DNA of 59,966 nucleotides from NCBI GenBank assembly GCA_001689485.1, contig LUJQ01000001.1, positions 1-59,966 of the forward strand. Direction: 5' to 3'. Source of the stretch: Bacteroidales bacterium M6. GTDB taxonomy: Bacteria > Bacteroidota > Bacteroidia > Bacteroidales > Muribaculaceae. Within the stretch, counting starts at the first letter, position 1, and each line of letters starts with the position of its first letter. The notes below the pieces were generated by a model that had not been told where the DNA came from, did no database searches, and saw nothing but the letters and a program-made list of their open reading frames with translations. The position numbers and the translations under genes are program-made. Shown here piece by piece: positions 25,946 through 35,747 of the stretch.

Positions 25946-28237
25946 ATGAGGAAAATTTTCATTATCACGGCCGCTTCGGTCGGTGTAGGGCTGACGGCAA
26001 TGATGCTTGAAGCATGCAACGATGCGGCAGCCAAGACCGATTATGCCTCCTATGTCGATCCTATGATCGGCACCGGGGGGCATGGCCACACCTTCCCGGG
26101 GGCTATAGTGCCGAACGGGATGATTCAGCCATCACCCGACACCCGCATAGACGGATGGGATGCATGTTCGGGATATTATTATGCAGATACACTTATCAAC
26201 GGCTTTTCGCATACACATGTAGGTGGCACCGGGTGTGCTGATTACGGTGATGTGCTTATGATGCCTACCGTAGGTGCGCAGATTATCGACACCCAGGTCG
26301 ACACATTGCAGAACCTTCCTTATGCCTCGGCCTTTTCGCATGCCAACGAAGTGGCCGAGCCGGGCTATTACAGCGTTAAACTCGACCGCTACGACATCCT
26401 GGCCGAAATGACGTCGACCAAGCGTGTGGCCCTGCACAGGTTCACATTCCCTGCAACCGACAAGGCCGGAATGATTGTGGATATGGACTATTCAATCCAG
26501 CATCAGACCAATCTTGACATGGCTTTGGAAGTGGTGAGCGATACCGAGCTGCGCGGTTGGAAAATGACCGAATACTGGGCTTTCGACCAGCAGATTTATT
26601 TTTATGCCAAGTTCTCGAAGCCCTTTACCACGACAATGGTCAATGATACCATTACCGATACAAAGGGTCGCCCCTATGCACGTTGCAAGGCGCTGTTGAG
26701 TTTCCCCCCGATGAAAGAGGGTGAGCAGCTGCTGGTCAAGGTGGGTGTGTCGGCCGTTGACTATGACGGGGCACGCAATAACGTGGAGGCCGAGATGCCG
26801 GGCTTCGATTTCAACATGACCCGTAAAAATGCACGTGATGCATGGAACGGATATCTTTCCAAAATCGACGTACCTGCAACTGCCGATAAAAACGACCTTA
26901 CCAAGTTCTATACGGCACTTTATCACACTGCTGTCGCTCCCAATCTATTCACTGATGCCGACGGCCGTTATCTGGGCATGGACCGCAAAACAAAGCAGGG
27001 CGATGTCAACCAGCCGGTTTACACCATATTTTCTATATGGGACACTTTCCGTGCGCTGCATCCGCTGATGTCGATTATCGATCCCGACCTCAACAATGAT
27101 TATATGCGTTCGCTCCTGTTGAAAGCACAGGAGGGTGGTGTGCTTCCTATGTGGGAACTTGCCGGGAACTACACGGGCACTATGATCGGCTATCATGCCG
27201 CCTCGCTGTTTGCCGACGCTGTGGCCAAGGGTCAGAACTCGTTTGATGTGAATGAAGCCCTTAAGGCTTCGGTGCGTGCTGCCGAATATGACACTGCCGG
27301 GATTCATTGCCCTGCCAAAGTGCTTCCCCACCTGATGCCTGCGGCCAAATATTACAAGAATACCCTCGGGTATATCCCGTCTGACAAAGATAACGAATCA
27401 GTGGCCAAGGCTTTGGAATATGCTTATGACGACTGGTGCATTTCGCAGCTTGCAACAGCTGCCGGTGACACGGCTACTGCCAACAAGTATGCGGCTTTTG
27501 CCAAAGGTTATGAAAAATATTTCGATGCTGAAACCGGGTTTATGCGCGGTGTTATGAGCGACGGCTCATGGCGCGAGCCTTTCAGCCCCAATGCATCCAA
27601 CCACCGTAACGACGATTACTGCGAAGGCACTGCATGGCAGTGGACATGGTTCGTGCCTCACGATGTGCCCGGTCTCATCAACCTTATGGGTGGCAAGGAG
27701 AAGTTCGCTGCAAAACTCGACTCGCTATTCTCCGCATCATCCGAGCTTACCGGCGAACTGGTGTCTGCCGATATAACCGGGTTGATCGGCCAGTATGCCC
27801 ATGGTAACGAACCGTCACACCACATAATCCACCTGTATAACTACGCAGGTCAGCCTTGGAAGGCCCAGGAGCTGGTCGACAGGGTGTTTGAAGAACAGTA
27901 TCGTGTGGATCCCGACGGACTGTCAGGTAATGAGGACTGCGGACAGATGTCGGCATGGCTTGTGCTCAACGCCATGGGATTCTACCAGGTGGCTCCCGGT
28001 AACCCGGTTTACTCTATCGGAAGGCCGATGTTTGAAACCCTTACCGTCAACCTGAATAACGGTAAACAGTTTACGGTTACGGCAAAGAATTTCTCAAAAG
28101 CCAACAAGTATATAAAATCGGCCACCATCAATGGCCGTGAACTTGACGAACCTTTCTTCAACCACTCAGATATTGTTGAAGGTGGTGAACTCGTGCTTGA
28201 AATGACCGACGCCCCGACAAACTGGGGTGTTAAATAA
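25946..28237 (+). CDS. GH92 alpha-mannosidase 2 (exported)
   Basis: I start at MRKIFIITAA, which begins the signal peptide. A Cys follows MLEA and the protein may be a lipoprotein. About 763 residues. It shows YVDPMIGTGGHGHTFPGA, the WDTFRALHPLMSIIDPD stretch, the CEGTAWQWTWFVPHD acid-region and the GNEDCGQMSAWLVLNAMGFYQVAPG motif. The order is GH92 1, 2, 3 with short gaps, so one transcript is likely. It differs from copy 1 along its whole length, so the pair arose by old duplication and may differ in linkage specificity. Confidence 0.94.
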   Translation: MRKIFIITAASVGVGLTAMMLEACNDAAAKTDYASYVDPMIGTGGHGHTFPGAIVPNGMIQPSPDTRIDGWDACSGYYYADTLINGFSHTHVGGTGCADYGDVLMMPTVGAQIIDTQVDTLQNLPYASAFSHANEVAEPGYYSVKLDRYDILAEMTSTKRVALHRFTFPATDKAGMIVDMDYSIQHQTNLDMALEVVSDTELRGWKMTEYWAFDQQIYFYAKFSKPFTTTMVNDTITDTKGRPYARCKALLSFPPMKEGEQLLVKVGVSAVDYDGARNNVEAEMPGFDFNMTRKNARDAWNGYLSKIDVPATADKNDLTKFYTALYHTAVAPNLFTDADGRYLGMDRKTKQGDVNQPVYTIFSIWDTFRALHPLMSIIDPDLNNDYMRSLLLKAQEGGVLPMWELAGNYTGTMIGYHAASLFADAVAKGQNSFDVNEALKASVRAAEYDTAGIHCPAKVLPHLMPAAKYYKNTLGYIPSDKDNESVAKALEYAYDDWCISQLATAAGDTATANKYAAFAKGYEKYFDAETGFMRGVMSDGSWREPFSPNASNHRNDDYCEGTAWQWTWFVPHDVPGLINLMGGKEKFAAKLDSLFSASSELTGELVSADITGLIGQYAHGNEPSHHIIHLYNYAGQPWKAQELVDRVFEEQYRVDPDGLSGNEDCGQMSAWLVLNAMGFYQVAPGNPVYSIGRPMFETLTVNLNNGKQFTVTAKNFSKANKYIKSATINGRELDEPFFNHSDIVEGGELVLEMTDAPTNWGVK

Positions 28238-28285
28238 CGACTCTGACTGAAAATCCGCATAACTAGCAACTATTGATTTCATAAG

Positions 28286-30646
28286 ATGAAAAAATATATT
28301 TTAGGGATAGCTGCCGCCGGTGCGGCAATTGCAGCGATTACCGCGACATCGTGTGCGGAAAGTGCTGCTTCGGAAGCCACAGGGAAGGATTATGCCGATT
28401 TGGTTAACCCCTTGATGGGTTCGCAATCTACTTTCGAGCTTTCGACAGGTAACACCTATCCGGCAATCGCACGTCCTTGGGGTATGAACTTTTGGACCCC
28501 GCAGACAGGCCCGATGGGCGACGGTTGGCAGTATCAGTACACCGCCAACAAAATACGCGGGTTCAAACAAACACACCAGCCTAGTCCTTGGATTAACGAT
28601 TACGGCCAGTTTTCGATAATGCCTGTGACCGGTGCGCCCCTGTTCCGCGAGGATGAGCGTCAGAGCTGGTTCTCGCACAAAGGCGAGGTTGCAAAGCCGT
28701 ATTATTACAAGGCTTATCTGGCTGATTTCGATGTAGTGACCGAAATCACCCCGACCGAGCGTGCCGCGATGTTCCGGTTCACTTTCCCTGCCAACGATTC
28801 TTCGTTTGTGGTGATTGATGCTTTCGACCGTGGCAGCTATGTGAAAGTCCTGCCTGAGCAGAATAAGGTAATCGGCTACACCACCCGTAATAGCGGTGGT
28901 GTCCCCGATAATTTCCGCAACTATTTCGTGATGGAATTTGACAAGCCGTTTGAATATACATATACTTTCTCAAACGACCGTAAGCCTGAGAACCAGGACC
29001 AACGGCTTGCCGCTAAGGATTATTCCCTTAAAACCGATGTCCTTGAACAGGAAGGATGGCACACCGGCGCTGTGGTAGGCTTCAAAACCTCGAAAGGTGA
29101 GCAGGTTATTGCCCGTGTAGCATCCTCGTTCATCTCGCCTGAACAGGCCGAGCGCAACCTTAAGGAACTTGGCAATGACGATTTCGACACTCTCGTGTCA
29201 AAGGGTCGTGATGCCTGGAACGACATATTGGGACGCATCGATGTTGAAGGTGGCAATCTTGACCAGGAGCGCACATTCTACAGCTGCCTGTATCGTTCCA
29301 CCCTTTTCCCGCGCAAGTTTTATGAGATTGATGCCGAAGGAAAGCCTGTGCATTACAGCCCTTATAACGGGCAGGTACTTCCCGGTTATATGTACACCGA
29401 CACCGGTTTGTGGGATACGTTCCGTTCTCTCTTCCCGCTTCTCAATCTGGCCTATCCCTCGGTAAACCACGAAATCCAGGAAGGTATGCTTAACGCTTAC
29501 CGTGAAAGCGGTTTCTTCCCCGAATGGGCATCTCCCGGCCACCGTGGTTGCATGGTAGGCAACAATTCGGCATCAGTGCTGGCCGATGCATATCTGAAAG
29601 GTGTGAAGGTAGAGGATACCGAAACTCTTTGGGAAGGTATCGTGAAGGGTACTGAGAATGTGCATCCCGAGGTTTCGTCGACAGGGCGTCTCGGTCATGA
29701 ATATTACAACAAGCTCGGTTATGTTCCTTATGATGTAGACATAAAGGAAAATGCTGCCCGCACCTTGGAATATGCTTATGACGACTGGACGATTTACCAG
29801 CTTGCCAAGGCTCTCAACCGTCCCCAGGAGGAGCAGGACCTGTATGCAAAACGTGCCATGAACTACCGCAACCTGTTCGATAAGGAAACCAACCTTATGC
29901 GTGGCCGTAATGCCGACGGTTCTTTTGCAACACCCTTCTCCCCGCTTAAATGGGGCGACGCTTTCACCGAAGGTAACTCATGGCATTATACCTGGAGTGT
30001 ATTCCATGACCCCCAGGGTCTTATCGACCTCATGGGTGGCAAGGAGACTTTTGTGGCAATGATGGACTCTGTGTTCTCTGTACCGCCGATTTTCGATGAC
30101 AGCTATTATGGTTTCCCTATTCACGAAATCCGTGAGATGCAGGTGATGAATATGGGTAACTATGCCCATGGCAACCAGCCCATCCAGCATATGATTTATC
30201 TTTATGACTGGGCCGGTGAACCTTGGAAGGCACAGTACTGGGTTCGTGATGTGATGGATCGCATGTACACACCCACCCCCGACGGTTATTGCGGCGACGA
30301 GGATAACGGCCAGACATCGGCATGGTATGTATTCTCGGCGATGGGCTTCTATCCCGTGGCACCCGGCACCGACGAATATGCCCTTGGCTCGCCGCTGTTC
30401 AAAAAGGTTACCATCAATCTTGAGAACGGGAATAAGATGGTTATCGAAGCCCCTGACAATGATGCATCAAAACGCTATGTCGAGTCGATGAAGCTTAACG
30501 GCAAATCATACGATAAGAATTATATCAAGCATGGCGAACTGCTTGAGGGTGGCACAATCAGCTTCGATATGAGCGACAAGCCCAACACATCGCGTGGAAC
30601 CGACGAAAGCGCATTCCCCTATTCGTTCTCGAAGGAGATGAAATGA
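28286..30646 (+). CDS. GH92 alpha-mannosidase 3 (alpha-1,2 type by signature)
   Basis: The 786-residue protein belongs to a different branch of GH92. It has NPLMGSQS, the GDGWQYQY and KQTHQPSPW stretches, and an IHEIREM motif before a long YAHGNQPIQH segment. In BT3990 of Bacteroides thetaiotaomicron the corresponding Trp, His and Glu were linked to alpha-1,2 specificity (from memory). The acid region is EGNSWHYTWSVFHD, and the base motif is GDEDNGQTSAWYVFSAMGFYPVAPG. The N-terminus has a signal with a TATSC lipobox-like end. A 13-bp inverted repeat separates it from the MFS gene. Confidence 0.94.
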   Translation: MKKYILGIAAAGAAIAAITATSCAESAASEATGKDYADLVNPLMGSQSTFELSTGNTYPAIARPWGMNFWTPQTGPMGDGWQYQYTANKIRGFKQTHQPSPWINDYGQFSIMPVTGAPLFREDERQSWFSHKGEVAKPYYYKAYLADFDVVTEITPTERAAMFRFTFPANDSSFVVIDAFDRGSYVKVLPEQNKVIGYTTRNSGGVPDNFRNYFVMEFDKPFEYTYTFSNDRKPENQDQRLAAKDYSLKTDVLEQEGWHTGAVVGFKTSKGEQVIARVASSFISPEQAERNLKELGNDDFDTLVSKGRDAWNDILGRIDVEGGNLDQERTFYSCLYRSTLFPRKFYEIDAEGKPVHYSPYNGQVLPGYMYTDTGLWDTFRSLFPLLNLAYPSVNHEIQEGMLNAYRESGFFPEWASPGHRGCMVGNNSASVLADAYLKGVKVEDTETLWEGIVKGTENVHPEVSSTGRLGHEYYNKLGYVPYDVDIKENAARTLEYAYDDWTIYQLAKALNRPQEEQDLYAKRAMNYRNLFDKETNLMRGRNADGSFATPFSPLKWGDAFTEGNSWHYTWSVFHDPQGLIDLMGGKETFVAMMDSVFSVPPIFDDSYYGFPIHEIREMQVMNMGNYAHGNQPIQHMIYLYDWAGEPWKAQYWVRDVMDRMYTPTPDGYCGDEDNGQTSAWYVFSAMGFYPVAPGTDEYALGSPLFKKVTINLENGNKMVIEAPDNDASKRYVESMKLNGKSYDKNYIKHGELLEGGTISFDMSDKPNTSRGTDESAFPYSFSKEMK

Positions 30647-30704
30647 TAAGTCAGGAATGCTTCTATCTGCATCAAAAATAGTTTAGATAACAATAGGTTT
30701 AGTT

Positions 30705-30770
30705 GGCTTCAGCCTTGTAAGTTTGATTGGTTTGACTGGTCAGGCTAATCAAACCAGCAAGGCTGAAGCC
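30705..30770. repeat. Intercistronic inverted repeat before the MFS gene
   Basis: GGCTTCAGCCTTG (30705-30717) pairs perfectly with CAAGGCTGAAGCC (30758-30770). An inner TTTGATT/AATCAAA pair lies on the same axis. The structure sits between GH92 3 and the MFS start at 30798 and may act as an attenuator or a processing site. Confidence 0.75.
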
Positions 30771-30797
30771 GTAAATCACGATAACCCGATAACAGGA

Positions 30798-32168
30798 ATG
30801 TCGCAAAACAAAACAAAGGGCGTCAGCCCTATAGCATGGGTGCCTACGGCGTATTTCGCAATGGGTCTGCCATTTGTGGTGTTGAACATGGCCACTGTGC
30901 TGATGTTTCAGGGTATGGGTGTGGAGGATGCCCTGATTGCCTTCTGGACATCGTTGATTCTCCTGCCATGGACATTGAAACCGCTGTGGAGCCCGTTTTT
31001 GGAATTGTTTAAAACCAAAAAATTCTATGTTGTTACCACACAGATTGTAACCGGTGTGGCTTTCGGTCTTGTGGCATTGTCGCTGACTATGGAACATTTT
31101 TTCCTGGTGGCGATAATCTTCCTGTCGGTTGTGGCATTCAGTGGCGCAACCCACGATATTGCCTGCGACGGGGTGTATATGGGTGAGTTGTCGCCTGCCC
31201 AGCAGTCGAAATATATCGGCTGGCAGGGTGCATTCTACAACATCGCCAAACTGGCGGCAACCGGCGGCCTGGTCTACCTGTCGGGTTACTTTATCGACAT
31301 GTTCACCCCCGAAGGTGCTACCGGCGCGATGACGGATTTCATTGCAAACCGCAATGCCTGGATGATTATTATGGGTATCTTGTCGGTAACGATGGTTGTG
31401 CTGGGCTTTTATCACATTTTTATCCTTCCCGGACGCAAAAAAAGTGCAGCCGAAATCGAGGCGGTGCGTTCGCGAACGGCAGCGGATGTCATGCATGAAC
31501 TTTGGAATGTGTTAAAGGCTTTCTTCACAAAGAAATACATTTGGTATTATATCGCATTCATAGTCCTTTACCGTTTTGGTGAAGGTTTTGTGGTGAAAAT
31601 CGTGCCGTTGTTTCTTAAAGCCGACCGTTCGGTAGGCGGCCTTGGTCTTGACAACCAGCAGATAGGGGTGTATTATGGCACCTTCGGGGCTGCGGCGTTC
31701 GTGCTTGGTTCCTTGCTGGCCGGTTATTACATTTCCGCCCGTGGTTTGAAGCGCACGCTGTTTTCGCTATGTTGCATTTTCAACATACCGTTTGCTGTTT
31801 ATGCCTTGCTGGCATTCTTCCAGCCCGAATCGGGGTGGGTCATCGCCTCAGGCATCATTTTCGAGTATTTCGGTTATGGATTCGGCTTCGTCGGCCTGAC
31901 GTTGTTCATGATGCAGCAGGTGGCACCGGGCAAACACCAGATGGCGCATTACGCATTCGCTTCTGGAATCATGAACCTCGGGGTGATGATTCCCGGCATG
32001 TTGAGCGGCTGGGTAAGCGGCTGGCTCGGTTATTCGGCCTATTTCATATTCGTGCTTATAGCAACCATCCCCGCGTTCCTGATTACATGGTTCGTACCGT
32101 TCAAATATGACGACAAAGGGAACCTGCTCAAAGCCGAAGAAGCGGCAATTATGTCGCCTGATGAATAG
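30798..32168 (+). CDS. MFS transporter of the AmpG-like clan, probably for a mannosyl disaccharide
   Basis: I start at MSQNKTKGV because the upstream in-frame codons lie in the hairpin. About 456 residues with twelve transmembrane helices. It shows WVPTAYFAMGLP, LPWTLKPLWSP, ATHDIACDGVYM and EYFGYGFGF. It is paralogous to the AmpG-like carrier at 37013. It sits between GH92 3 and GH130; in B. thetaiotaomicron a similar MFS carrier neighbours the GH130 of the N-glycan locus (from memory). I infer import of Man-beta-1,4-GlcNAc or a similar disaccharide into the cytoplasm. Confidence 0.88.
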   Translation: MSQNKTKGVSPIAWVPTAYFAMGLPFVVLNMATVLMFQGMGVEDALIAFWTSLILLPWTLKPLWSPFLELFKTKKFYVVTTQIVTGVAFGLVALSLTMEHFFLVAIIFLSVVAFSGATHDIACDGVYMGELSPAQQSKYIGWQGAFYNIAKLAATGGLVYLSGYFIDMFTPEGATGAMTDFIANRNAWMIIMGILSVTMVVLGFYHIFILPGRKKSAAEIEAVRSRTAADVMHELWNVLKAFFTKKYIWYYIAFIVLYRFGEGFVVKIVPLFLKADRSVGGLGLDNQQIGVYYGTFGAAAFVLGSLLAGYYISARGLKRTLFSLCCIFNIPFAVYALLAFFQPESGWVIASGIIFEYFGYGFGFVGLTLFMMQQVAPGKHQMAHYAFASGIMNLGVMIPGMLSGWVSGWLGYSAYFIFVLIATIPAFLITWFVPFKYDDKGNLLKAEEAAIMSPDE

Positions 32169-32249
32169 GTGCTCCTTTGTTAAATATGCTTTATGTTATA
32201 TGTAAAGGCGCGGACTTTGCGTTGATACTGAAACTTTAATTCAAAAACA

Positions 32250-33209
32250 ATGAGAAATTTCCCCTGGGAAGAACGTCCCGAAGGTTGTGCCGATGTTATG
32301 TGGCGCTCCTCAAAAAACCCCGTGATAGGTCGTTACCATACTAAGAATTCAAACAGTATTTTCAACAGCGCCGTAGTGCCTTTTGGCGACGGGTATGCCG
32401 GAGTGTTCCGTTGCGATAACAAGGCCGTGCAGATGAATATATTCGTAGGTTTTTCGAAAGATGGTGAAAACTGGGAGATTGCCGACGAACCCATCAAGTT
32501 CGAGGCCGGCAATACGGAGATGATTGAGTCGGAATATAAGTACGACCCCCGTGTCACCTGGATTGAGGACCGCTATTGGATTACATGGTGTAACGGCTAT
32601 AACGGCCCGACAATCGGAATCGGTTACACCTTCGATTTCAAAACATTCTATCAGTGTGAAAACGCTTTCCTGCCGTTTAACCGCAACGGGGTGCTTTTCC
32701 CGCAGAAGTTCAACGGGCGTTTCCTCATGATGTCGCGTCCGAGCGACAACGGCCACACCCCGTTCGGCGACATATTCCTGTCGTACAGCCCCGATATGAA
32801 ATACTGGGGTGAACACCGCTGCCTTATGAAGGTGGCCCCGTTTACCGACAGTGCATGGCAATGCACCAAAATCGGTGCCGGTTCTGTGCCTTTCCTCACC
32901 GATGAAGGGTGGCTGATGTTCTACCACGGTGTAATCAACACATGCCGTGGCTACCGCTATTCGATGGGCGCGGCAATACTTGACAAGGACAACCCCGAAA
33001 AGGTGCTTTACCGTACTAAGCCTTATCTGCTGGCTCCTGCCACGGAATATGAACTGACAGGCGATGTGCCTTGCGTGGTGTTCCCCTGTGCGGCGATAAC
33101 CGAGGGCGACAAGGTTGCCGTTTATTATGGTGCCGCCGATACATGTGTCTGCATGGCTTTCGGACGCATAAGTGAAATTATTGAATTCGTTAAAGAAAAC
33201 AGCCTGTGA
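32250..33209 (+). CDS. GH130 beta-mannoside phosphorylase
   Basis: The 319-residue protein, without a signal peptide, matches the GH130 five-bladed propeller: NPVIGRY near the N-terminus, the catalytic D99 in the YDPRVTW motif, and MFYHGV. It phosphorolyses beta-mannosides to alpha-Man-1-P. Given the neighbours (GH92s, MFS) the best guess is 4-O-beta-D-mannosyl-N-acetylglucosamine phosphorylase, but beta-1,4-mannosylglucose or mannan oligosaccharides remain possible. The start is 81 bp after the MFS gene; its stop overlaps the GTG of GH92 4. Confidence 0.93.
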   Translation: MRNFPWEERPEGCADVMWRSSKNPVIGRYHTKNSNSIFNSAVVPFGDGYAGVFRCDNKAVQMNIFVGFSKDGENWEIADEPIKFEAGNTEMIESEYKYDPRVTWIEDRYWITWCNGYNGPTIGIGYTFDFKTFYQCENAFLPFNRNGVLFPQKFNGRFLMMSRPSDNGHTPFGDIFLSYSPDMKYWGEHRCLMKVAPFTDSAWQCTKIGAGSVPFLTDEGWLMFYHGVINTCRGYRYSMGAAILDKDNPEKVLYRTKPYLLAPATEYELTGDVPCVVFPCAAITEGDKVAVYYGAADTCVCMAFGRISEIIEFVKENSL

Positions 33210-35557
33210 AAACGACTGTAGCGACGCTTGCTTTCGCAAGCATGCTTTCTCTTTCCGCAATCCATCCGCTCCGTGCCTCTGAGGCCGGGGTGGAAATGGA
33301 TTTTGCCAAATTCGTAAATCCATTTGTCGGGACGACTAATTTCGGGACGACCAATCCCGGGGCGGTGCGTCCCAACGGGATGATGTCGGTAACCCCGTTT
33401 AACGTTATGGGTTCCGACCTCAACGGGTATGACAAAGATGCACGTTGGTGGTCGACCCCTTATGATGTTACCAATAAGTTTATGACCGGGTTTTCGCATG
33501 TCAACCTGTCGGGAGTAGGGTGCCCGGAAATGGGTTCACTTTTGCTGATGGCCACTACCGGCCCTCTCGAAGTGGATTACCATAAATATGGCACTACTTA
33601 TCACGACGAGAAATCCACCCCCGGGCATTACGGTGTGACCCTTGATAATTCCGGCATCCGTGCCGAAGCCACAGCCACGACACGTGTCGGTGTCAGCCGG
33701 TTCACCTTTCCTGCCGGAGGTGAAGGCAACATATTGCTGAACCTCGGCGAAGGGCTTACCAACGAATCGGGGGCGAGTGTGCGCCGCGTAGGTGAAAGGG
33801 AATTCGAAGGTTCGAAACTTCTCGGCACATTCTGCTATAACCCACAGGCGGTGTTCCCCATTTATTTCGTGATGCGGGTTGACCGAACTCCGCGTTCGTC
33901 GGGATTCTGGAAGATGCAGCGACCCATGACCGGGGTAGAGGCCGAATGGGATAAGGATAACGGAAAATATAAGATTTACACCAACTATGGCCGTGTGATG
34001 TCGGGCGACGATATCGGCGCATGGATGAGTTTTGACACCACTCCGGGTGAGGATATATCCGTAGCCGTAGCCGTGTCGTTTGTCAGCATCGAAAATGCAC
34101 GCGAGAATCTTGAAAAGGAACTTGCAGGCACCGTGTTTGCCACCGGCGGCGCGGTTGATGCAGCCACTGCCGACGAGGCTTTCGACAGAGTCAAGGCGGA
34201 TGCCCGTGGCGAGTGGAACAGGCTGCTTGGCCGCATAGAGGTTGAAGGTGGCACTGAGGAACAGAAACGGGTGTTCTACACCGCGCTTTATCATGCGCTT
34301 ATCCATCCCAATGTGCTCAACGACTTCAACGGCGACTATCCCATAATGGAAAGCGACTCCGTCGGCAATATCTATGCCGGGGCGGTTACACCTTCCGATT
34401 CGGCTGCTGTTGCAAACCGCTACACAGTGTTCTCCCTTTGGGATACTTACCGCAACCTGCATCAGCTTATGACCTTGGTCTATCCCGAACGTCAGGAAGC
34501 CATGGTGCGCTCCATGCTCGACATATACCGGGAGCACGGGTGGTTGCCTAAATGGGAGCTTTATGGTCGTGAGACACTGACGATGGAAGGTGACCCGTCG
34601 ATACCGGTAATCGTGGATACGTGGAGCAAGGGTTTGCGCAATTTCGATATAAACCTTGCTTATGAGGCTATGCGCAAGGGGGCTGTGACCCCCGGTAAGG
34701 ATAACCTTATGCGCCCCGACAACGACGATTACACAACGCTCGGTTACGTGCCTCTTCGTGAGGAATTTGATAACTCGGTAAGCCACGCGTTGGAATATTA
34801 TATCGCTGATTATGCGTTGTCGGCAATTGCCGACAGCCTTGGCCATAAGGATGATGCCAAGCTTTTTGCCAATCGTTCGAAGGGCTATCGGCACTATTAC
34901 AGCAAGGAATTCGGCACACTGCGCCCGATTCTTCCCGACGGGAAATTCCTGACACCTTTTGATCCCAAGCAAGGTGAGAATTTCGAACCTTCGCCGGGTT
35001 TCCATGAAGGGAATGCATGGAACTACACGTTCTATGTGCCTCACGACATTTCCGGACTGATGAAGCTTATGGGCGGGAAGAAGAAGTTTGTCGACAACCT
35101 GCAAAGTGTGTTCGACCGTGGCAATTACGACCCGGCCAACGAGCCTGACATCGCATATCCTTATCTGTTCTCGCAGGTGAAAGGTGAGGAATGGCGGACT
35201 CAGAAGCTGGTGAAGGAGCTGTTGGCGAAATATTTTACAACCAAACCTGACGGGATTCCCGGCAATGACGATGCCGGTACGATGTCGGCCTGGGCGATCT
35301 TCTCGATGATGGGCTTCTATCCCGACATACCCGGTGTGCCGACATACACGGTCACAACCCCCACCTTCGACAAGGTGACCATACATCTCAACAAGGATTA
35401 TTATCCTACGGATAAGATGGTGATAGAGGTTGAGAATCCCGAATCCCCTTCCGATTTCATCGATACTGTGAAAATCGGTGGCCGCAAATCAGCCTACCGC
35501 ATTTCACATGACGATTTGGTGAAAGGCGGGATGCAAATCCGCAAGAAAAGTGAATAA
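33206..35557 (+). CDS. GH92 alpha-mannosidase 4 (exported), GTG start
   Basis: The start codon is a GTG overlapping the GH130 stop (GTGA, 33206-33209), so translation is coupled. The N-terminus is a signal peptide with cleavage after LRAS. The 783-residue protein has FVNPFVGT, the HEGNAWNYTFYVPHD acid-region and the GNDDAGTMSAWAIFSMMGFYPDIPG base motif. The A and T in the last motif differ from the CGQ/NGQ of the other three copies, so it may have a different linkage preference. It ends the mannoside block. Confidence 0.94.
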   Translation: MKTTVATLAFASMLSLSAIHPLRASEAGVEMDFAKFVNPFVGTTNFGTTNPGAVRPNGMMSVTPFNVMGSDLNGYDKDARWWSTPYDVTNKFMTGFSHVNLSGVGCPEMGSLLLMATTGPLEVDYHKYGTTYHDEKSTPGHYGVTLDNSGIRAEATATTRVGVSRFTFPAGGEGNILLNLGEGLTNESGASVRRVGEREFEGSKLLGTFCYNPQAVFPIYFVMRVDRTPRSSGFWKMQRPMTGVEAEWDKDNGKYKIYTNYGRVMSGDDIGAWMSFDTTPGEDISVAVAVSFVSIENARENLEKELAGTVFATGGAVDAATADEAFDRVKADARGEWNRLLGRIEVEGGTEEQKRVFYTALYHALIHPNVLNDFNGDYPIMESDSVGNIYAGAVTPSDSAAVANRYTVFSLWDTYRNLHQLMTLVYPERQEAMVRSMLDIYREHGWLPKWELYGRETLTMEGDPSIPVIVDTWSKGLRNFDINLAYEAMRKGAVTPGKDNLMRPDNDDYTTLGYVPLREEFDNSVSHALEYYIADYALSAIADSLGHKDDAKLFANRSKGYRHYYSKEFGTLRPILPDGKFLTPFDPKQGENFEPSPGFHEGNAWNYTFYVPHDISGLMKLMGGKKKFVDNLQSVFDRGNYDPANEPDIAYPYLFSQVKGEEWRTQKLVKELLAKYFTTKPDGIPGNDDAGTMSAWAIFSMMGFYPDIPGVPTYTVTTPTFDKVTIHLNKDYYPTDKMVIEVENPESPSDFIDTVKIGGRKSAYRISHDDLVKGGMQIRKKSE

Positions 35558-35719
35558 CCCCGCCGCCTTGCCTTTGACAATACAACGGGAATAATAATGC
35601 AGGCAAATGACTTCGAAGGTGTGTCTCCGTGGTGCTGAACCGCATGGTGACGCACCTTTGCCTATATTTGGCCGACGAGCCAGATTCGGATTCAGGGGGC
35701 GTGTGTGTATGGAAATTCG

Positions 35720-35727
35720 TATCTTTG
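35720..35727 (+). promoter_or_regulatory. -7 box of the peptidoglycan-salvage operon
   Basis: TATCTTTG. It lies about 20 bp before the ATG at 35748, leaves only a short leader, and so excludes a longer N-terminus with a signal peptide for the SpoIID-domain gene. Confidence 0.6.
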
Positions 35728-35747
35728 TAAATCTATAAGATTTGGAT

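Noticed and set aside
30699..31496. A 265-codon minus-strand frame across the MFS gene
   Set aside because: The MFS protein on the plus strand has unmistakable motifs; the antisense translation is Cys/His/Arg-rich noise.
33536..35386. A 616-codon open frame on the minus strand inside GH92 4
   Set aside because: It lies wholly antisense to a gene with strong family motifs. Its composition is that of a codon-bias shadow, and there is no promoter or signal for it.
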